NCBI RefSeq assembly: GCF_004785935.1
Contig: NZ_SRRP01000001.1
Coordinates: 930,001-994,000 of the forward strand
From: Streptococcus rubneri
Lineage (GTDB): Bacteria; Bacillota; Bacilli; Lactobacillales; Streptococcaceae
Direction: 5' to 3'
Length of the DNA stretch: 64,000 bases
Made by a program: the position numbers and the translations under genes. Below, piece by piece: positions 28,008 to 37,489 of the stretch (its first letter is position 1; every line of letters starts with the position of its first letter). The notes beneath the pieces were generated by a model. That model was not told where the DNA came from, did not search any database, and was given only the letters and a program-made list of their open reading frames with translations.

Positions 28008-28937
28008 TTATTTAACCATGTCAGGATCATAGTCATAAAATCCAGTGTCAAGGAAACGATTCTTGGGATGCAATTGGTGAATCTGTTCATCCAATAGATA
28101 GGCTTGATCAGAAGTGAAAGTCCCAGCTTCCAATAGCTCCCGAGCTTTCACGAAACACTTAGCAATTTCCACAAAGTTTTGACCAGGTGTGTAAATTCCC
28201 TCCAACTTCCAATGGGTAAAACCATGTTCAACCAGCTCTGGTAGTTTGGTCATCAAATCCAAGTCATTATTGGCAAAGATATGAGTTCCATGTTTGTCTT
28301 CAAAGATGGAGTAATGGCTATCTGGATCTCCAGGTTCGGCAAGAAAGAGGTCACGTTCTCTCGTCTTCTCGTCATCAATATGAGTAAAATTATAATAATT
28401 TTGCAAGAGAGGACGTTTAGAGTGGTGAATGACACTCGCCCCATAAACCAAAACCTCTGCAGGAATCTCCAAAATTTCTGGCATCTGGAAGAGTTCGGCA
28501 GATGGAATTTCTCGAGCAAGAACAGCTTCAGAAACACCTGCTTTTTGTCCCCAGAAATTGATTTGACGACTACTTGTCACCATGGTAGAAGCATCATAGA
28601 TTGTTTTAAAAGTATAGCCATCCCTCTTCAATACATAAAAGACACCGGCATCTCCCACTGTAATATAATCCACCTCAATGGATGCAAGGAAATCTAAAAA
28701 AGGTTTGATATTGTCCATCATATCTTGGTGCATCAAGGCATTGACGGCTACTGTTAATTCTTTTCCAGCCTCATGAACCAGCTCAGAAATTCGACTTAAT
28801 TCGTCATACGAAAAAGTATGGGGAAGTCGTAATCCGTACTCTTTTTCACCAACATAAATACGGTCTACCCCTGCTTCTAGAAGAGCTTGAACCTGTTCGA
28901 TACTCTCAGCTGTAGCTGTAATAATAATCTTATTCAT
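28008..28937 (-). CDS. U32-family protein, TrhP1-like (tRNA hydroxylation)
   Basis: A 309-residue U32-family protein, the same length as B. subtilis YrrN/TrhP1. It has the barrel-type N-terminus IITATAESIEQVQALLEAGVDRIYVG but lacks the cysteine-rich segment of the longer partner. The pair is inferred to act together in 5-hydroxyuridine formation at tRNA wobble positions. About 160 nt separates the two genes. Confidence 0.82.
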   Translation of the reverse strand: MNKIIITATAESIEQVQALLEAGVDRIYVGEKEYGLRLPHTFSYDELSRISELVHEAGKELTVAVNALMHQDMMDNIKPFLDFLASIEVDYITVGDAGVFYVLKRDGYTFKTIYDASTMVTSSRQINFWGQKAGVSEAVLAREIPSAELFQMPEILEIPAEVLVYGASVIHHSKRPLLQNYYNFTHIDDEKTRERDLFLAEPGDPDSHYSIFEDKHGTHIFANNDLDLMTKLPELVEHGFTHWKLEGIYTPGQNFVEIAKCFVKARELLEAGTFTSDQAYLLDEQIHQLHPKNRFLDTGFYDYDPDMVK

Positions 28938-28996
28938 GAAAACTATTATACCAAAAAAATAATTTGGCTATTTAAATTTCTTAATTTTGTAAAAAT

Positions 28997-29013
28997 TGTA
29001 ACATTTTTGTAAC
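28997..29013 (+). promoter_or_regulatory. WalR/VicR box
   Basis: TGTAAC-ATTTT-TGTAAC: an exact direct repeat with 5-nt spacing, matching the WalR consensus TGTWAHNNNNNTGTWAH. A third, less well phased TGTAAA precedes it at 28988. It sits just upstream of where a -35 would be for the -10 at 29036-29041, a typical activator position. Confidence 0.8.
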
Positions 29014-29032
29014 ATTTATAAGCTCAAAAACA

Positions 29033-29041
29033 TGTTAAAAT
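29033..29041 (+). promoter_or_regulatory. extended -10 of the small membrane-protein gene
   Basis: TGTTAAAAT (TAAAAT at 29036-29041), about 28 nt before the ATG, with no recognisable -35: a layout that suits activator-dependent transcription. Confidence 0.65.
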
Positions 29042-29068
29042 AAGAGAGTACTGTTAGGAGAGAGAAAT

Positions 29069-29365
29069 ATGCCCGCAAGAAAAATACGAAAGTTTGAAGA
29101 TTACGACTATCTCGAAGTCCCTCTTCAACAAGAGAATACAACAACTAATTATGATTTTAATCTTGATACTGAACCAGCTCCGCAATTAAGTGAATTACTA
29201 TTTTTCCTTAATATTGCTGTCTTCTGTATCTTAACCGTTTTGTTTAGCTTCATCTTTTTGTCAACGAAGATGAATACCTTCTTTGCTTTTGCCCTAGCAA
29301 TTGTATCTAGCTTCGGAAGTATCCAAGCCTTCCGCTTCTTCAAGCTAAAACGCAAAAAGGACTAA
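29069..29365 (+). CDS. small two-helix membrane protein (DUF3270-like)
   Basis: A 98-residue protein with an acidic, polar N-terminal half (about 1-45) and two hydrophobic helices (about 47-67 and 71-88), ending in a basic tail KLKRKKD. This layout and size resemble the streptococcal DUF3270 family, function unknown. AGGAGAG lies before the ATG. The WalR box upstream suggests it belongs to the cell-wall stress regulon run by VicRK, whose genes lie 19-21 kb away in this window. Confidence 0.75.
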   Translation: MPARKIRKFEDYDYLEVPLQQENTTTNYDFNLDTEPAPQLSELLFFLNIAVFCILTVLFSFIFLSTKMNTFFAFALAIVSSFGSIQAFRFFKLKRKKD

Positions 29366-29378
29366 GAATGAATTTTTT

Positions 29379-29402
29379 AGCCTCCTTCGGGAGGTTTTTT
29401 AG
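29379..29402 (+). terminator. terminator of the small membrane-protein gene
   Basis: AGCCTCC, loop TTCG, GGAGGTTTTTT, close after the stop. Confidence 0.85.
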
Positions 29403-29432
29403 CATTCTCTGACTTCTAATCTATAAGATTAA

Positions 29433-29469
29433 AACAAGAACCCTCACCTAGTGGTGAGGGTTCTTGTTT
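29433..29469 (-). terminator. terminator of the lgt-YtxH operon
   Basis: AACAAGAACCCTCACC, loop, GGTGAGGGTTCTTGTT: a near-perfect 15-bp stem adjoining the YtxH-gene stop, with flanking A and T runs. Confidence 0.85.
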
Positions 29470-29938
29470 ATTCGGCTTCTACATCATCTTCAACAGTCGT
29501 TTTTATTGCTTCTGAAGCTACTGGCTTATCTTCTAAATCTAAAACGATTTCTTCACTTTCTAACTCTGATTTAGAAAGTAAAGGAGCTACTTGACTTCCT
29601 GTCTTTTGTTGAATTTTATCTTTAATCGTTTGGATAGCATCTTGGGAGAAGTCTACAACCTCTTGGGTTTTATCTTTAACGGTTTCCATCACCGTTTCTT
29701 TTGTAATTTCTCCTTTTTCTACCTTCTCCTTGGTTTGCTGAATCGCATCTGTAGCTTGTTTAGAAAAATCTACTGCAGTTTGTTTTACGGACTCATGGAC
29801 ATCTTGTGGGTGTTCCTGGTATTCTTTGACAAATCCTTTGACTTTACCAGTCCATTCTTTCCCTTTTTTTGTTGTCAGGAAATAGGCGGCAGATGCCCCT
29901 GTGATAGTTCCGATTAATAATGATGATAAACGTCCCAT
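29468..29938 (-). CDS. YtxH-domain protein
   Basis: A 156-residue protein with an N-terminal glycine-rich membrane helix (SSLLIGTITGASAAYFLTT), the basic GKEWTGKVK motif of YtxH proteins, then a long amphipathic, Lys/Glu/Gln-rich helical region and an acidic tail. Function is unknown; B. subtilis YtxH is a general-stress protein encoded beside a DUF948 protein, as here. AGAGGTACC precedes the ATG. Confidence 0.82.
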   Translation of the reverse strand: MGRLSSLLIGTITGASAAYFLTTKKGKEWTGKVKGFVKEYQEHPQDVHESVKQTAVDFSKQATDAIQQTKEKVEKGEITKETVMETVKDKTQEVVDFSQDAIQTIKDKIQQKTGSQVAPLLSKSELESEEIVLDLEDKPVASEAIKTTVEDDVEAE

Positions 29939-29953
29939 AGGGTACCTCTTTTC

Positions 29954-30337
29954 TTATTTAAATAATTTCATAGCCATGCGAGCAGCTTTTAAACCAACTG
30001 ACGTTTTGATGGTCTTTTTACCCGCTACAACGGCTTTTTTACTAATTTGACGAGCTTGATCATTAAGATCCGATACCGATACGGACAAATCCGCTACCGC
30101 TGTAAAGAGCGGATCGATGGTTGCAACCTTTTGATTCAAATCTTCTGTCAATACATTGACTTTTGCTAATAATTCGTTGGTATGATGCAAGGTTACATTG
30201 ACATCAGAGGTCAATGTTTTAATCGTAACCTGAGTCTCATCCACAACCTTTCCAATCTTGGAAAGGAAAAAAATCAAGTAGATGACCAAGGCCACCAGAG
30301 CCAATCCTAAAATTCCATAGGCAATTTCAATAAACAT
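29954..30337 (-). CDS. DUF948 (YtxG-like) membrane protein
   Basis: A 127-residue protein with one N-terminal membrane helix (about 4-26) followed by a predicted coiled coil with regular Val/Leu/Thr spacing (about 30-100) and a basic C-terminus. It matches the DUF948/YtxG family and lies 15 nt upstream of its usual YtxH partner and 11 nt after lgt. Function is unknown; cotranscription with hprK and lgt is likely. Confidence 0.82.
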   Translation of the reverse strand: MFIEIAYGILGLALVALVIYLIFFLSKIGKVVDETQVTIKTLTSDVNVTLHHTNELLAKVNVLTEDLNQKVATIDPLFTAVADLSVSVSDLNDQARQISKKAVVAGKKTIKTSVGLKAARMAMKLFK

Positions 30338-30348
30338 TTCTTTTCTCC

Positions 30349-31131
30349 TTAACTTGTTTCAATTTGATAAAAGGACGCCTTCTTTTTCCTTTGATAAATA
30401 ATGATCCCAAGACCCAACATAATGAGGAAGAGGGAGAGCCATTGAGAGACTCGAAATCCTAAGAACATCAGGCTATCCGTTCGCATGCCTTCGATGACCA
30501 TCCGTCCAAAACCATACCAGATTAAGTAGAAGGCTGTGATTTCTCCTTTTCGGAGAAAATATGGACGTCGACGGAGAAGGATTATGAGCACAAAGCCAAG
30601 TAAATTCCAGCTAGATTCGTATAAAAATGTTGGCTGTCGATAATGCCCATCAATATACATCTGGTCTCGAATGAAAGCAGGCAAGTAATCTAAATTCTTC
30701 ACAATAGCCCCATAAGCCTCTTGGTTAACAAAATTGCCCCAACGGCCAATACTTTGAGCAATCATGACACTCGGTGCAGCGATATCTAAAAAATCAACCG
30801 GGTCAATCAAACGACTGCGTGAAAATAGGTAGAGGACTAGAGCCCCTGCAAGGAGTCCACCATAGATAGCAATCCCACCGTTCCATACGGCAAAAATCTC
30901 TCCTGGATTTTCCCTGTAATATGACCATCGAAAAATAACATAGTAGAGACGGGCACCTATAATGGCTACTGGAAAGGCGATTAGAATGAAATCTATGATA
31001 TCGTCTGACTCTATCCCTTTACGAGGGGCTTCTTTCATAGCAAGGATGACCGCTAGGATTAAGCCAAATACAATACAAATTGCGTACCAACGAATACTGA
31101 AGGGACCAAATTGAATAGCCACAGGATTCAT
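30349..31131 (-). CDS. lgt: prolipoprotein diacylglyceryl transferase
   Basis: A 260-residue, seven-helix membrane enzyme that transfers diacylglycerol from phosphatidylglycerol to the lipobox cysteine of prelipoproteins. The Lgt signature [13 protein letters not shown] lies near residue 130; [12 protein letters not shown] and the C-terminal [18 protein letters not shown] are also typical. Its ATG overlaps the hprK stop (ATGA), so the two are translationally coupled, a common arrangement in Firmicutes. Confidence 0.95.
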   Translation of the reverse strand: MNPVAIQFGPFSIRWYAICIVFGLILAVILAMKEAPRKGIESDDIIDFILIAFPVAIIGARLYYVIFRWSYYRENPGEIFAVWNGGIAIYGGLLAGALVLYLFSRSRLIDPVDFLDIAAPSVMIAQSIGRWGNFVNQEAYGAIVKNLDYLPAFIRDQMYIDGHYRQPTFLYESSWNLLGFVLIILLRRRPYFLRKGEITAFYLIWYGFGRMVIEGMRTDSLMFLGFRVSQWLSLFLIMLGLGIIIYQRKKKASFYQIETS

Positions 31132-32060
31132 TCTTTCACCTCATTCTGACCAATCAACTGGGTTAGTCGATCTTCAAAGGTTTTGGTAGCATCATATCCC
31201 ATTTCCTTAGCACGATAATTCATAGCCGCTGCTTCAATGACAACCGAAATATTGCGACCTGTTTTAACGGGGATGCGAATTCTTGGTATGGTCACTCCAC
31301 AGAACTCAATTTCTTCTCCATTGTTTCCTAAACGATCATAGGTTTGTTCCTTGGTGTAGTTTTCCAAGTAGACAGCGATTTGAACCTGTGAAGAATCTTT
31401 CACTGCACTGGCACCATAGAGACTCATGACATCAATGATTCCTACTCCCCGAATCTCCAACATATGGCGTAGAATTTCAGCAGGCTCACCCCACAAGGTC
31501 ATCTCATCACGAGCAAAGACATCTACTCGGTCATCCGCCACCAATCGATGGCCTCGTTTGACGAGTTCTAACCCAGTCTCACTCTTCCCGATTCCGCTAT
31601 CTCCTTGGATGAGAACCCCCATTCCATAGATATCCATCAATACTCCATGGACACTGGTTCGTTCAGCAAGGAGAGAATCTAGGTAGCTTGATAGTTCACC
31701 CGACAAGCGACTAGTTGGAACTCGACTGCTTAGAATGGCGATTTGCTTTTCCTCTGCAGCTAGGAGCATTTCTTCAGGAACCTCTAGATCCCGCGCTATA
31801 ATGAGTACGGGCGTTTCCGGCTGAAACATCTTTCTCAATACTTGGTGTCGATTGTGGGAGGTCATCTTGATGAGGTAAGACCACTCTTTCATCCCAACCA
31901 ATTGAATCCGCTCTGGAGTATAGTAATCAAAATATCCTGTCATTTCAAGTCCAGGTCGTGAAATATCTGCCGTTGTAATCTCCTTATCAAAGAGACTTTC
32001 ATTGCCATAAATAACCTTCAAACGAAGCTTTTTAATTAAATCTCGGACTGTTATTGCCAT
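31128..32060 (-). CDS. hprK: HPr kinase/phosphorylase
   Basis: A 310-residue bifunctional enzyme that phosphorylates or dephosphorylates HPr at Ser46 and so controls CcpA-dependent carbon catabolite repression; ccpA itself is at 55.5 kb. The Walker A motif is GDSGIGKSE (about residue 153), with the family signature [10 protein letters not shown] (about 202). It is first in an operon with lgt and the DUF948/YtxH genes. GGGAGAAG precedes the ATG, and TATAAT lies about 30 nt upstream. Confidence 0.96.
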   Translation of the reverse strand: MAITVRDLIKKLRLKVIYGNESLFDKEITTADISRPGLEMTGYFDYYTPERIQLVGMKEWSYLIKMTSHNRHQVLRKMFQPETPVLIIARDLEVPEEMLLAAEEKQIAILSSRVPTSRLSGELSSYLDSLLAERTSVHGVLMDIYGMGVLIQGDSGIGKSETGLELVKRGHRLVADDRVDVFARDEMTLWGEPAEILRHMLEIRGVGIIDVMSLYGASAVKDSSQVQIAVYLENYTKEQTYDRLGNNGEEIEFCGVTIPRIRIPVKTGRNISVVIEAAAMNYRAKEMGYDATKTFEDRLTQLIGQNEVKE

Positions 32061-32244
32061 AGGCTTCTCCCTTTTTCTTTTCTCTTTCTATTATAGCAAA
32101 TTATTCCCTGGTAAGACTTGCTCAAGCATCATTTTTTAGTATCGAAACTGAGGCTATTATTCTCACACGCATTCCAGTACCCTTTGATTTCCCTATTTAT
32201 CCTTTTTTCCCATTTTTCAATCGTTTCTTCTTTTGAAAAAAAGA

Positions 32245-32423
32245 TGAGAGTGGGACAGAAATCGGTAATTCGTTAGAATTCGATTTCGTCGTCCCACCTC
32301 CGCACAGTTGAGTAGGGCTGGAAAAGCTGATAAAAAGCGTAGTAGAGCTCACTCAACCACTGCGTCTTGCTCGATAATCAAAAGACAATTGAGAGGCTAG
32401 GACTTTTGTCCCAGCCTCACTTT
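32245..32423 (-). repeat. three-hairpin intergenic repeat, copy D (inverted)
   Basis: The only copy in opposite orientation. H1 (CCTAGCCTC/GAGGCTGGG) and H3 are intact; the inner hairpin of H2 has decayed (AGCTGATAAAAAGCGT). It lies in the 386-nt gap between hprK and the PspC gene, with its H1 end 24 nt after the PspC-gene stop. Confidence 0.9.
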
Positions 32424-32446
32424 CTTATTCGATTCATGAAAATTTT

Positions 32447-32722
32447 TTAAAAGAATGGATCGTCATCTTTGATCACTTGAGCATCCTTACGTTTGCGAGG
32501 TCCGAGGCCGTACTTTTCTCTTTCAAGATCTTCTTTATAAGGCAAAGAGAAGGCACACAGGCAATAAATAGCTAAGCCTACAAGCCCATAAAAATGAAAG
32601 ATACTAAAAAGCACAAAGAGAAAACGCAATAGGTTTGCATCGAGCCCAAATCGATCCGCTAGTCCAGCAAATACTCCAAAAACGATTCTGCCTCGACGTA
32701 CTTTATAAAATGTTGGATTCAA
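32447..32722 (-). CDS. PspC-domain membrane protein
   Basis: A 91-residue PspC-family protein: the N-terminal YKVRRGRIVFGVFAGLADRFG motif, one membrane helix (about 32-55), and a charged C-terminal tail. PspC proteins act in envelope stress signalling in other bacteria; the role here is unknown. The start is TTG at 32720-32722, preceded by AGGAGG at good spacing. Confidence 0.85.
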   Translation of the reverse strand: MNPTFYKVRRGRIVFGVFAGLADRFGLDANLLRFLFVLFSIFHFYGLVGLAIYCLCAFSLPYKEDLEREKYGLGPRKRKDAQVIKDDDPFF

Positions 32723-32782
32723 GGGCTTACCTCCTATTATTTTAGAACAGTATATCCCGAAATCAAGTCACTGTCATCAGAC

Positions 32783-33235
32783 TCAAGGCCGATTTCCTAG
32801 TTTAGTTGTACCTTGATACCTGAGTAGTCCTCTGCACTGGCCACAGCGGTACTTTTGAAGATTAATCTGCCGCTTTCTTCTGAATTCTTGCCCACAGCTC
32901 GTACAAACATAAATCTTATAGTTTTCCTTATCAACTGAAGGGGCATAACGCAAGCCATCTACCTCTTTGAGCAAGGCCTTGAAATCTTGGTCCTGATGGC
33001 GATACCCCTTTTTCATGTAATAGAGATGATAGTGGCACAATTCATGGCGAACAATCTTTCGAAAAATTTCCCAGCCAAATTCTTCTAGTATTCTAGGATT
33101 GAAATCTAGATGACCATCTTTAGGAAAGAAGCGACCACCGGTCGAACGCAGGCGATTATTCCAGATGGCTTGATGAAGAAAGGGGCGGCCAAAATCTTCC
33201 AACGATACTTCTTGAACGTATTTAGTCAGATTCAT
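32783..33235 (-). CDS. SprT-like metalloprotease-fold protein
   Basis: A 150-residue SprT-family protein with the zinc-binding motif HELCHYH (about residue 64) and a C-terminal zinc ribbon of two CxxC pairs (CTSCGQEF and CGQCRG). Eukaryotic relatives (Spartan) degrade DNA-protein crosslinks; bacterial roles are poorly known. It overlaps the end of tex by 14 nt and is presumably translated from the tex transcript. Confidence 0.87.
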   Translation of the reverse strand: MNLTKYVQEVSLEDFGRPFLHQAIWNNRLRSTGGRFFPKDGHLDFNPRILEEFGWEIFRKIVRHELCHYHLYYMKKGYRHQDQDFKALLKEVDGLRYAPSVDKENYKIYVCTSCGQEFRRKRQINLQKYRCGQCRGLLRYQGTTKLGNRP

Positions 33236-35348
33236 GTGGTGCCAAGAGGGAAAGATTTACTTTTTCCCGTTCTAAATCAATCTTGTAAACCCAAACGGTC
33301 ACTAGGTCGCCAACTGAAACAACTTGACTTGGATGCTTGATAAATTGCTGGCTCATCTGTGAAATGTGGATCAAACCATCTTCATGAATTCCAATATCGA
33401 CAAAGGCCCCAAAGTCAACAACATTGCGGACAACCCCTTCTAATTTTTGACCAATCTTCAAGTCCTTCAAATCAAGAACATCCTGGCGAAGGACGGGAGC
33501 ATCAAAAGAATCACGTAAATCACGACCAGGTTTGAGAAGATCTGCGACAATATCTTTCAAGGTCTCAGGGCCAATTTCAAGCTCCTGGGCCATAGAAACT
33601 ATGTCAATTTGTTTTAATTTGGCTTGGGCTTCTTCATCCATCTCTCTAATCCCTAGTAAGGTAAAGAGCTTCTTAACTGCAAGGTAACTTTCTGGATGGA
33701 CCCCTGTCCGATCAAGGAAATTCTCACTTTCTGGAATCCGTAAGAAACCAGCTGCTTGTTCAAAGGCCTTGGCTCCCAGACGAGGTACTTTTTTAATTTG
33801 CGCCCGAGAGGTGATTACACCTTCTTCTTCCCGGTATTTCACGATGTTCTCAGAAATGGTTTTATTGAGACCAGCCACGTGAGACAAGAGGGCTGGACTA
33901 GCAGTGTTTATATTAACACCGACTTGGTTTACTACGGTATCGACAACGAAATCAAGGCTTTCAGATAATTTCTTCTGGCTGACATCGTGCTGGTACTGGC
34001 CGACTCCGATTGATTTTGGATCAATCTTTACCAACTCAGCCAATGGATCCTGCAAACGACGTGCAATGGAGATGGCTGAACGCTTTTCAACCGTCAGTTC
34101 CGGAAACTCATGGCGAGCCAATTCACTAGCTGAATAAACAGATGCACCACTTTCATTCACAATGACATAACTCACATTTGGAACTTCCTTGAGGACTTCC
34201 GCAACAAAGGCTTCGCTTTCTCGACTTGCCGTTCCATTCCCAATCGCAATGATTTCCACGCTGTATTGACGAATCAACCGTTTCAGTTCTTCTTTGGCAG
34301 CTTCAATTTGTGCTGCTTTAGCCGGTGCAACAGGATAAATCACCTGAGTGGTTAACATCTTTCCTGTTTGATCGACAACAGCCAATTTGGCTCCTGTCCG
34401 GAAAGCTGGGTCAAAGCCTAAGACCACGCGCCCCTTGAGGGGAGCAATCAGCAAGAGGTGACGAAGATTTTCAGAGAAAAGTTGAATGGCCCCATCTTCT
34501 GCCACTTCTGTCAATTCTGTCCGAATTCGACGCTCCATAGCTGGTAGCATCTTCTTTTTCAGAGCCTGGTTAATGACTTCTTCGATGTGGCTATTCTTCG
34601 ATTTAAATCGGGCTTCAAAGTGACGAATCAAACGGTCTACAGGATGCTCAAATCCAACCTTCAATACCCCTAGTTTTTCTCCACGGTTTAAGGCAAGGGT
34701 CCGATAGCCCTGCATATTTGCAATCTTCTCAGAAAAATCATAATAGATTTGGAAGACTTGCTTCTCGTCCTTGCTCTCATCCTTCAAGCTAGAGGTTATC
34801 AAGGAATGCTTGCGGATTTCCTGGTAGGTGAGGTTGCGCAATTGCGGGTCTTCTGCAATCGCTTCGACTAAAATATCGATTGCTCCAGAAAGGGCATCTT
34901 TTACAGTTGGAAAAGCTTCTGATAAAAATTCCTCTGCTACTCTTTCCAAATCCTTTTGATCTTGAAGAATCATCCGAGCAAGCGGGAAGAGCCCTGCCTC
35001 ACGCGCAATGGTAGCCTTGGTCCGGCGTTTTTCCTTGTAGGGAAGATACAACTCTTCTACATCTGCCAGTTTTTCAGCCTGCTCAATCGCTTCTTTTAGG
35101 GCTGGGGTGAGTTTCCCAAGCTCCTCGATCTTAGCCAGGACAGTTTCTTTCCGATCAGCCAAGGCTGTCAAGGACTTGTCCATATCGATAATGGCTTTGA
35201 TCGCTACTTCATCTAGATTCCCAGTAGCATCTTTTCGATAGCGGGCAATAAAGGGGATGGTGGAGCCCTCTGCTGTTAAGGTCAAAACGGTATCAATTTG
35301 TTTAAGACTCACGCCCAATTCCTGGGCTATTTTTTCATATTTTTCCAT
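33222..35348 (-). CDS. tex: Tex-family S1 RNA-binding transcription accessory protein
   Basis: A 708-residue Tex protein of normal length: N-terminal helical domain, YqgF-like nuclease fold ([16 protein letters not shown], about residue 315), helix-hairpin-helix region ([16 protein letters not shown], about 480) and a C-terminal S1 domain ([22 protein letters not shown], about 640). Tex influences transcription in several pathogens; its molecular role is unsettled. The ATG stands 7 nt after the -10, predicting a leaderless transcript. The SprT-like gene follows by overlap. Confidence 0.93.
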   Translation of the reverse strand: MEKYEKIAQELGVSLKQIDTVLTLTAEGSTIPFIARYRKDATGNLDEVAIKAIIDMDKSLTALADRKETVLAKIEELGKLTPALKEAIEQAEKLADVEELYLPYKEKRRTKATIAREAGLFPLARMILQDQKDLERVAEEFLSEAFPTVKDALSGAIDILVEAIAEDPQLRNLTYQEIRKHSLITSSLKDESKDEKQVFQIYYDFSEKIANMQGYRTLALNRGEKLGVLKVGFEHPVDRLIRHFEARFKSKNSHIEEVINQALKKKMLPAMERRIRTELTEVAEDGAIQLFSENLRHLLLIAPLKGRVVLGFDPAFRTGAKLAVVDQTGKMLTTQVIYPVAPAKAAQIEAAKEELKRLIRQYSVEIIAIGNGTASRESEAFVAEVLKEVPNVSYVIVNESGASVYSASELARHEFPELTVEKRSAISIARRLQDPLAELVKIDPKSIGVGQYQHDVSQKKLSESLDFVVDTVVNQVGVNINTASPALLSHVAGLNKTISENIVKYREEEGVITSRAQIKKVPRLGAKAFEQAAGFLRIPESENFLDRTGVHPESYLAVKKLFTLLGIREMDEEAQAKLKQIDIVSMAQELEIGPETLKDIVADLLKPGRDLRDSFDAPVLRQDVLDLKDLKIGQKLEGVVRNVVDFGAFVDIGIHEDGLIHISQMSQQFIKHPSQVVSVGDLVTVWVYKIDLEREKVNLSLLAPHESD

Positions 35349-35355
35349 AGCTTCT

Positions 35356-35364
35356 ATTATACCA
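35356..35364 (-). promoter_or_regulatory. tex extended -10 abutting the start codon
   Basis: TGGTATAAT on the minus strand (TATAAT at 35356-35361), then AGAAGCT and the ATG at 35348. There is no Shine-Dalgarno sequence. Confidence 0.7.
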
Positions 35365-35465
35365 TAGAAAGCCCTCTATTCCGCCCTTCCATCCTGTTTT
35401 GCACTTGATTTCCCCTCTTTTCTGAGAATTTGATATAATGAGAAAAAAGAAAAGGAGACCTATTC

Positions 35466-35612
35466 ATGGCTATTAAATTTTCAAAAACAGACGATTTAGA
35501 TAAACTCTTTGAGGAATTTGCCATCTTACCAGATTCCCCTCAAGTCACTTTCCCAGATGAGAAGAAGGAAGCAACTAAAGGGCAAAAAGAGCAGAAGGAT
35601 TCTGACAAATGA
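35466..35612 (+). CDS. 48-residue protein ahead of the YcgR-like permease
   Basis: A short frame opening MAIKFSKTDDLDKLFEEFAI with AAAGGAGACC 7 nt upstream and its own extended -10 (TGATATAAT, about 35433-35441). It is hydrophilic and highly charged, with no membrane segment or cysteine. Its TGA overlaps the permease ATG (ATGA), which implies coupled translation and argues that it is real. I do not recognise the family; a cytoplasmic partner of the two membrane proteins is an inference. Confidence 0.72.
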   Translation: MAIKFSKTDDLDKLFEEFAILPDSPQVTFPDEKKEATKGQKEQKDSDK

Positions 35613-36514
35613 GTTTCTTCCAACAGCTGCCAACCAGTGTCCTTCAAGCTGGAGCAATTTTTCTTTCAATTATGATTGAAGCCCTTCCTTTTGTTTTGAT
35701 TGGAAGTCTCATTTCAGGGGCAATCGATGTCTATATCACCCCCGAAAAAGTCTACCGAGCTCTTCCCAAAAATAAATGGGCGAGAATTCTATTTGGGACC
35801 TTGATTGGCTTTATTTTTCCTTCCTGTGAGTGTGGTATCGTCCCCATTGTCAATCGCTTTTTAGAGAAGAAGGTGCCTAGCTATACAGCTGTGCCCTTCC
35901 TAGTGACAGCTCCGGTTATTAACCCCATTGTGCTCTTTGCTACTTATTCTGCCTTTGGGAATTCCATTCAAATGGCTCTCCTACGAGCTATCGGATCGAT
36001 CCTGGTAGCGACTGTTCTGGGGATTTTCCTAGGATTTTTCCAAACCGCTTCTATTCAACGGGTCAACCGCAAGGAAGTCCATGTTCATGACTTTTCAAAA
36101 CTATCCGCCGGTCAACGCTTCTTTCAAGTATTTGTCCAGGCCATTGATGAGTTTTTCGATACTGGACGCTATCTGGTCTTCGGTTGTTTATTTGCCAGCG
36201 TGGTTCAGGTTTATGTGCCAACTCGCGTGCTGACTTCTATCTCCGCGACGCCACTCCTAGCCATTCTTCTCCTTATGCTTCTCTCCTTCCTCCTCTCTTT
36301 GTGTAGTGAGGCTGACGCCTTTATTGGCTCTTCCCTCCTCTCAAGTTTTGGCTTGGCTCCTGTTCTAGCCTTCTTGGTTATCGGACCTATGCTAGATGTC
36401 AAGAACCTCTTGATGATGAAGAATTATCTGACCAATCGCTTTATTGTCCAATTCATTAGCATCGTTAGCCTAGTTGTCTTGGTTTATGCTTGGTTTGTGG
36501 GGGTGGTCCTATGA
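35609..36514 (+). CDS. YcgR/YraQ-type permease (DUF318/ArsP-like)
   Basis: A 301-residue membrane protein with about eight helices. The family hallmarks FPSCECGIVPIVNRFL (about residue 71) and CSEADAFIGSSL (about 232) are present; these conserved cysteine/acidic motifs lie in helices and could bind a metal or substrate. Members include the arsenical permease ArsP and B. subtilis YcgR. It is sandwiched by ATGA overlaps between the 48-aa frame and the YcgQ-like gene, so all three act as one unit. The substrate is unknown. Confidence 0.85.
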   Translation: MSFFQQLPTSVLQAGAIFLSIMIEALPFVLIGSLISGAIDVYITPEKVYRALPKNKWARILFGTLIGFIFPSCECGIVPIVNRFLEKKVPSYTAVPFLVTAPVINPIVLFATYSAFGNSIQMALLRAIGSILVATVLGIFLGFFQTASIQRVNRKEVHVHDFSKLSAGQRFFQVFVQAIDEFFDTGRYLVFGCLFASVVQVYVPTRVLTSISATPLLAILLLMLLSFLLSLCSEADAFIGSSLLSSFGLAPVLAFLVIGPMLDVKNLLMMKNYLTNRFIVQFISIVSLVVLVYAWFVGVVL

Positions 36515-37326
36515 TTCGATTTCTCATTTTAGCAGGCTATTTCGAAATTACTATGTATTTGCAGCTTTCTGGCAAGCTCAACCAATACATCAATATGCAT
36601 TATTCCTATTTAGCCTATATCTCTATGATTCTTTCCTTCATCCTGGCTGTCGTCCAGCTCTATATCTGGATGAAGAATCTACCCGTTCATAGTCACCTAA
36701 CCAGTAAAAAAGCTAAAGTCATGAGTATTCTTCTGCTCCTGATTCCCTTAATTGTAGGGATTGGCTTCCCGACTGTGACCTTAGATTCCCAAACGGTTTC
36801 AGCCAAGGGCTATCATTTCCCCATTGCGGCTGGCTCTTCTAAGGATATTCAAAATGACGAGGGAACAACCAACCAATATCTCAAGCCTGATACCAGCAGT
36901 TATTTCACCAAATCCGCTTATGAATCTGAGATGAGGGCTGCAGCTAAGAAGTACCTCAAGCAGGATCATATCCAGATCACGACAGAAAACTATATGGAAG
37001 TCATGGAAGTCATCTACGACTATCCAGATGAATTTGCAGGGAAAACCTTTACCTTAACCGGCTTCATTTATAAGGATCCCCAGGATCCGGGTAGCCAGTT
37101 CCTTTTCCGTTTTGGGATTATCCACTGTATCGCCGACTCGGGTGTCTATGGTTTGTTAACCAAAGGGGCCTCTCAAACCTATGAAGACAATACCTGGGTC
37201 CAAGCGACTGGAACTCTCAAGATCCAGTACCATAAACAACTTGGCCAAAGCCTTCCTGTCTTAGATATAGAGGAAGCTCACTCAGTAGAAAAACCCGCCA
37301 ATCCTTATGTTTATCGGGTATTCTAG
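36511..37326 (+). CDS. YcgQ-like (TIGR03943-type) permease partner
   Basis: A 271-residue protein with helices near residues 1-20, 28-48 and 68-90, then an extracellular C-terminal domain containing the GKTFTLTGFIYKDP strand typical of the family. It usually accompanies the DUF318 permease. The start at 36511 overlaps the permease stop (ATGA); a frame seven codons longer has no support. The operon ends at the hairpin after its stop. Confidence 0.83.
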   Translation: MIRFLILAGYFEITMYLQLSGKLNQYINMHYSYLAYISMILSFILAVVQLYIWMKNLPVHSHLTSKKAKVMSILLLLIPLIVGIGFPTVTLDSQTVSAKGYHFPIAAGSSKDIQNDEGTTNQYLKPDTSSYFTKSAYESEMRAAAKKYLKQDHIQITTENYMEVMEVIYDYPDEFAGKTFTLTGFIYKDPQDPGSQFLFRFGIIHCIADSGVYGLLTKGASQTYEDNTWVQATGTLKIQYHKQLGQSLPVLDIEEAHSVEKPANPYVYRVF

Positions 37327-37340
37327 GCAGTCTATCACTC

Positions 37341-37371
37341 AACAGGTTGTGACCTTTCGGTCCAACCTTTT
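37341..37371 (+). terminator. terminator of the YcgR/YcgQ operon
   Basis: AGGTTGTGACC, loop TTTC, GGTCCAACC, then seven T. Confidence 0.85.
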
Positions 37372-37489
37372 TTTCGTACTTTCTTTCCTTTTCTTTCCTA
37401 TGAAAGTCAGGATACTTTTACTTTCAAAGAGAAATTTTCTGAATTTTATGGTAGAATATGGTTTATCAAGTTAGAAAATAGGTATGAAC

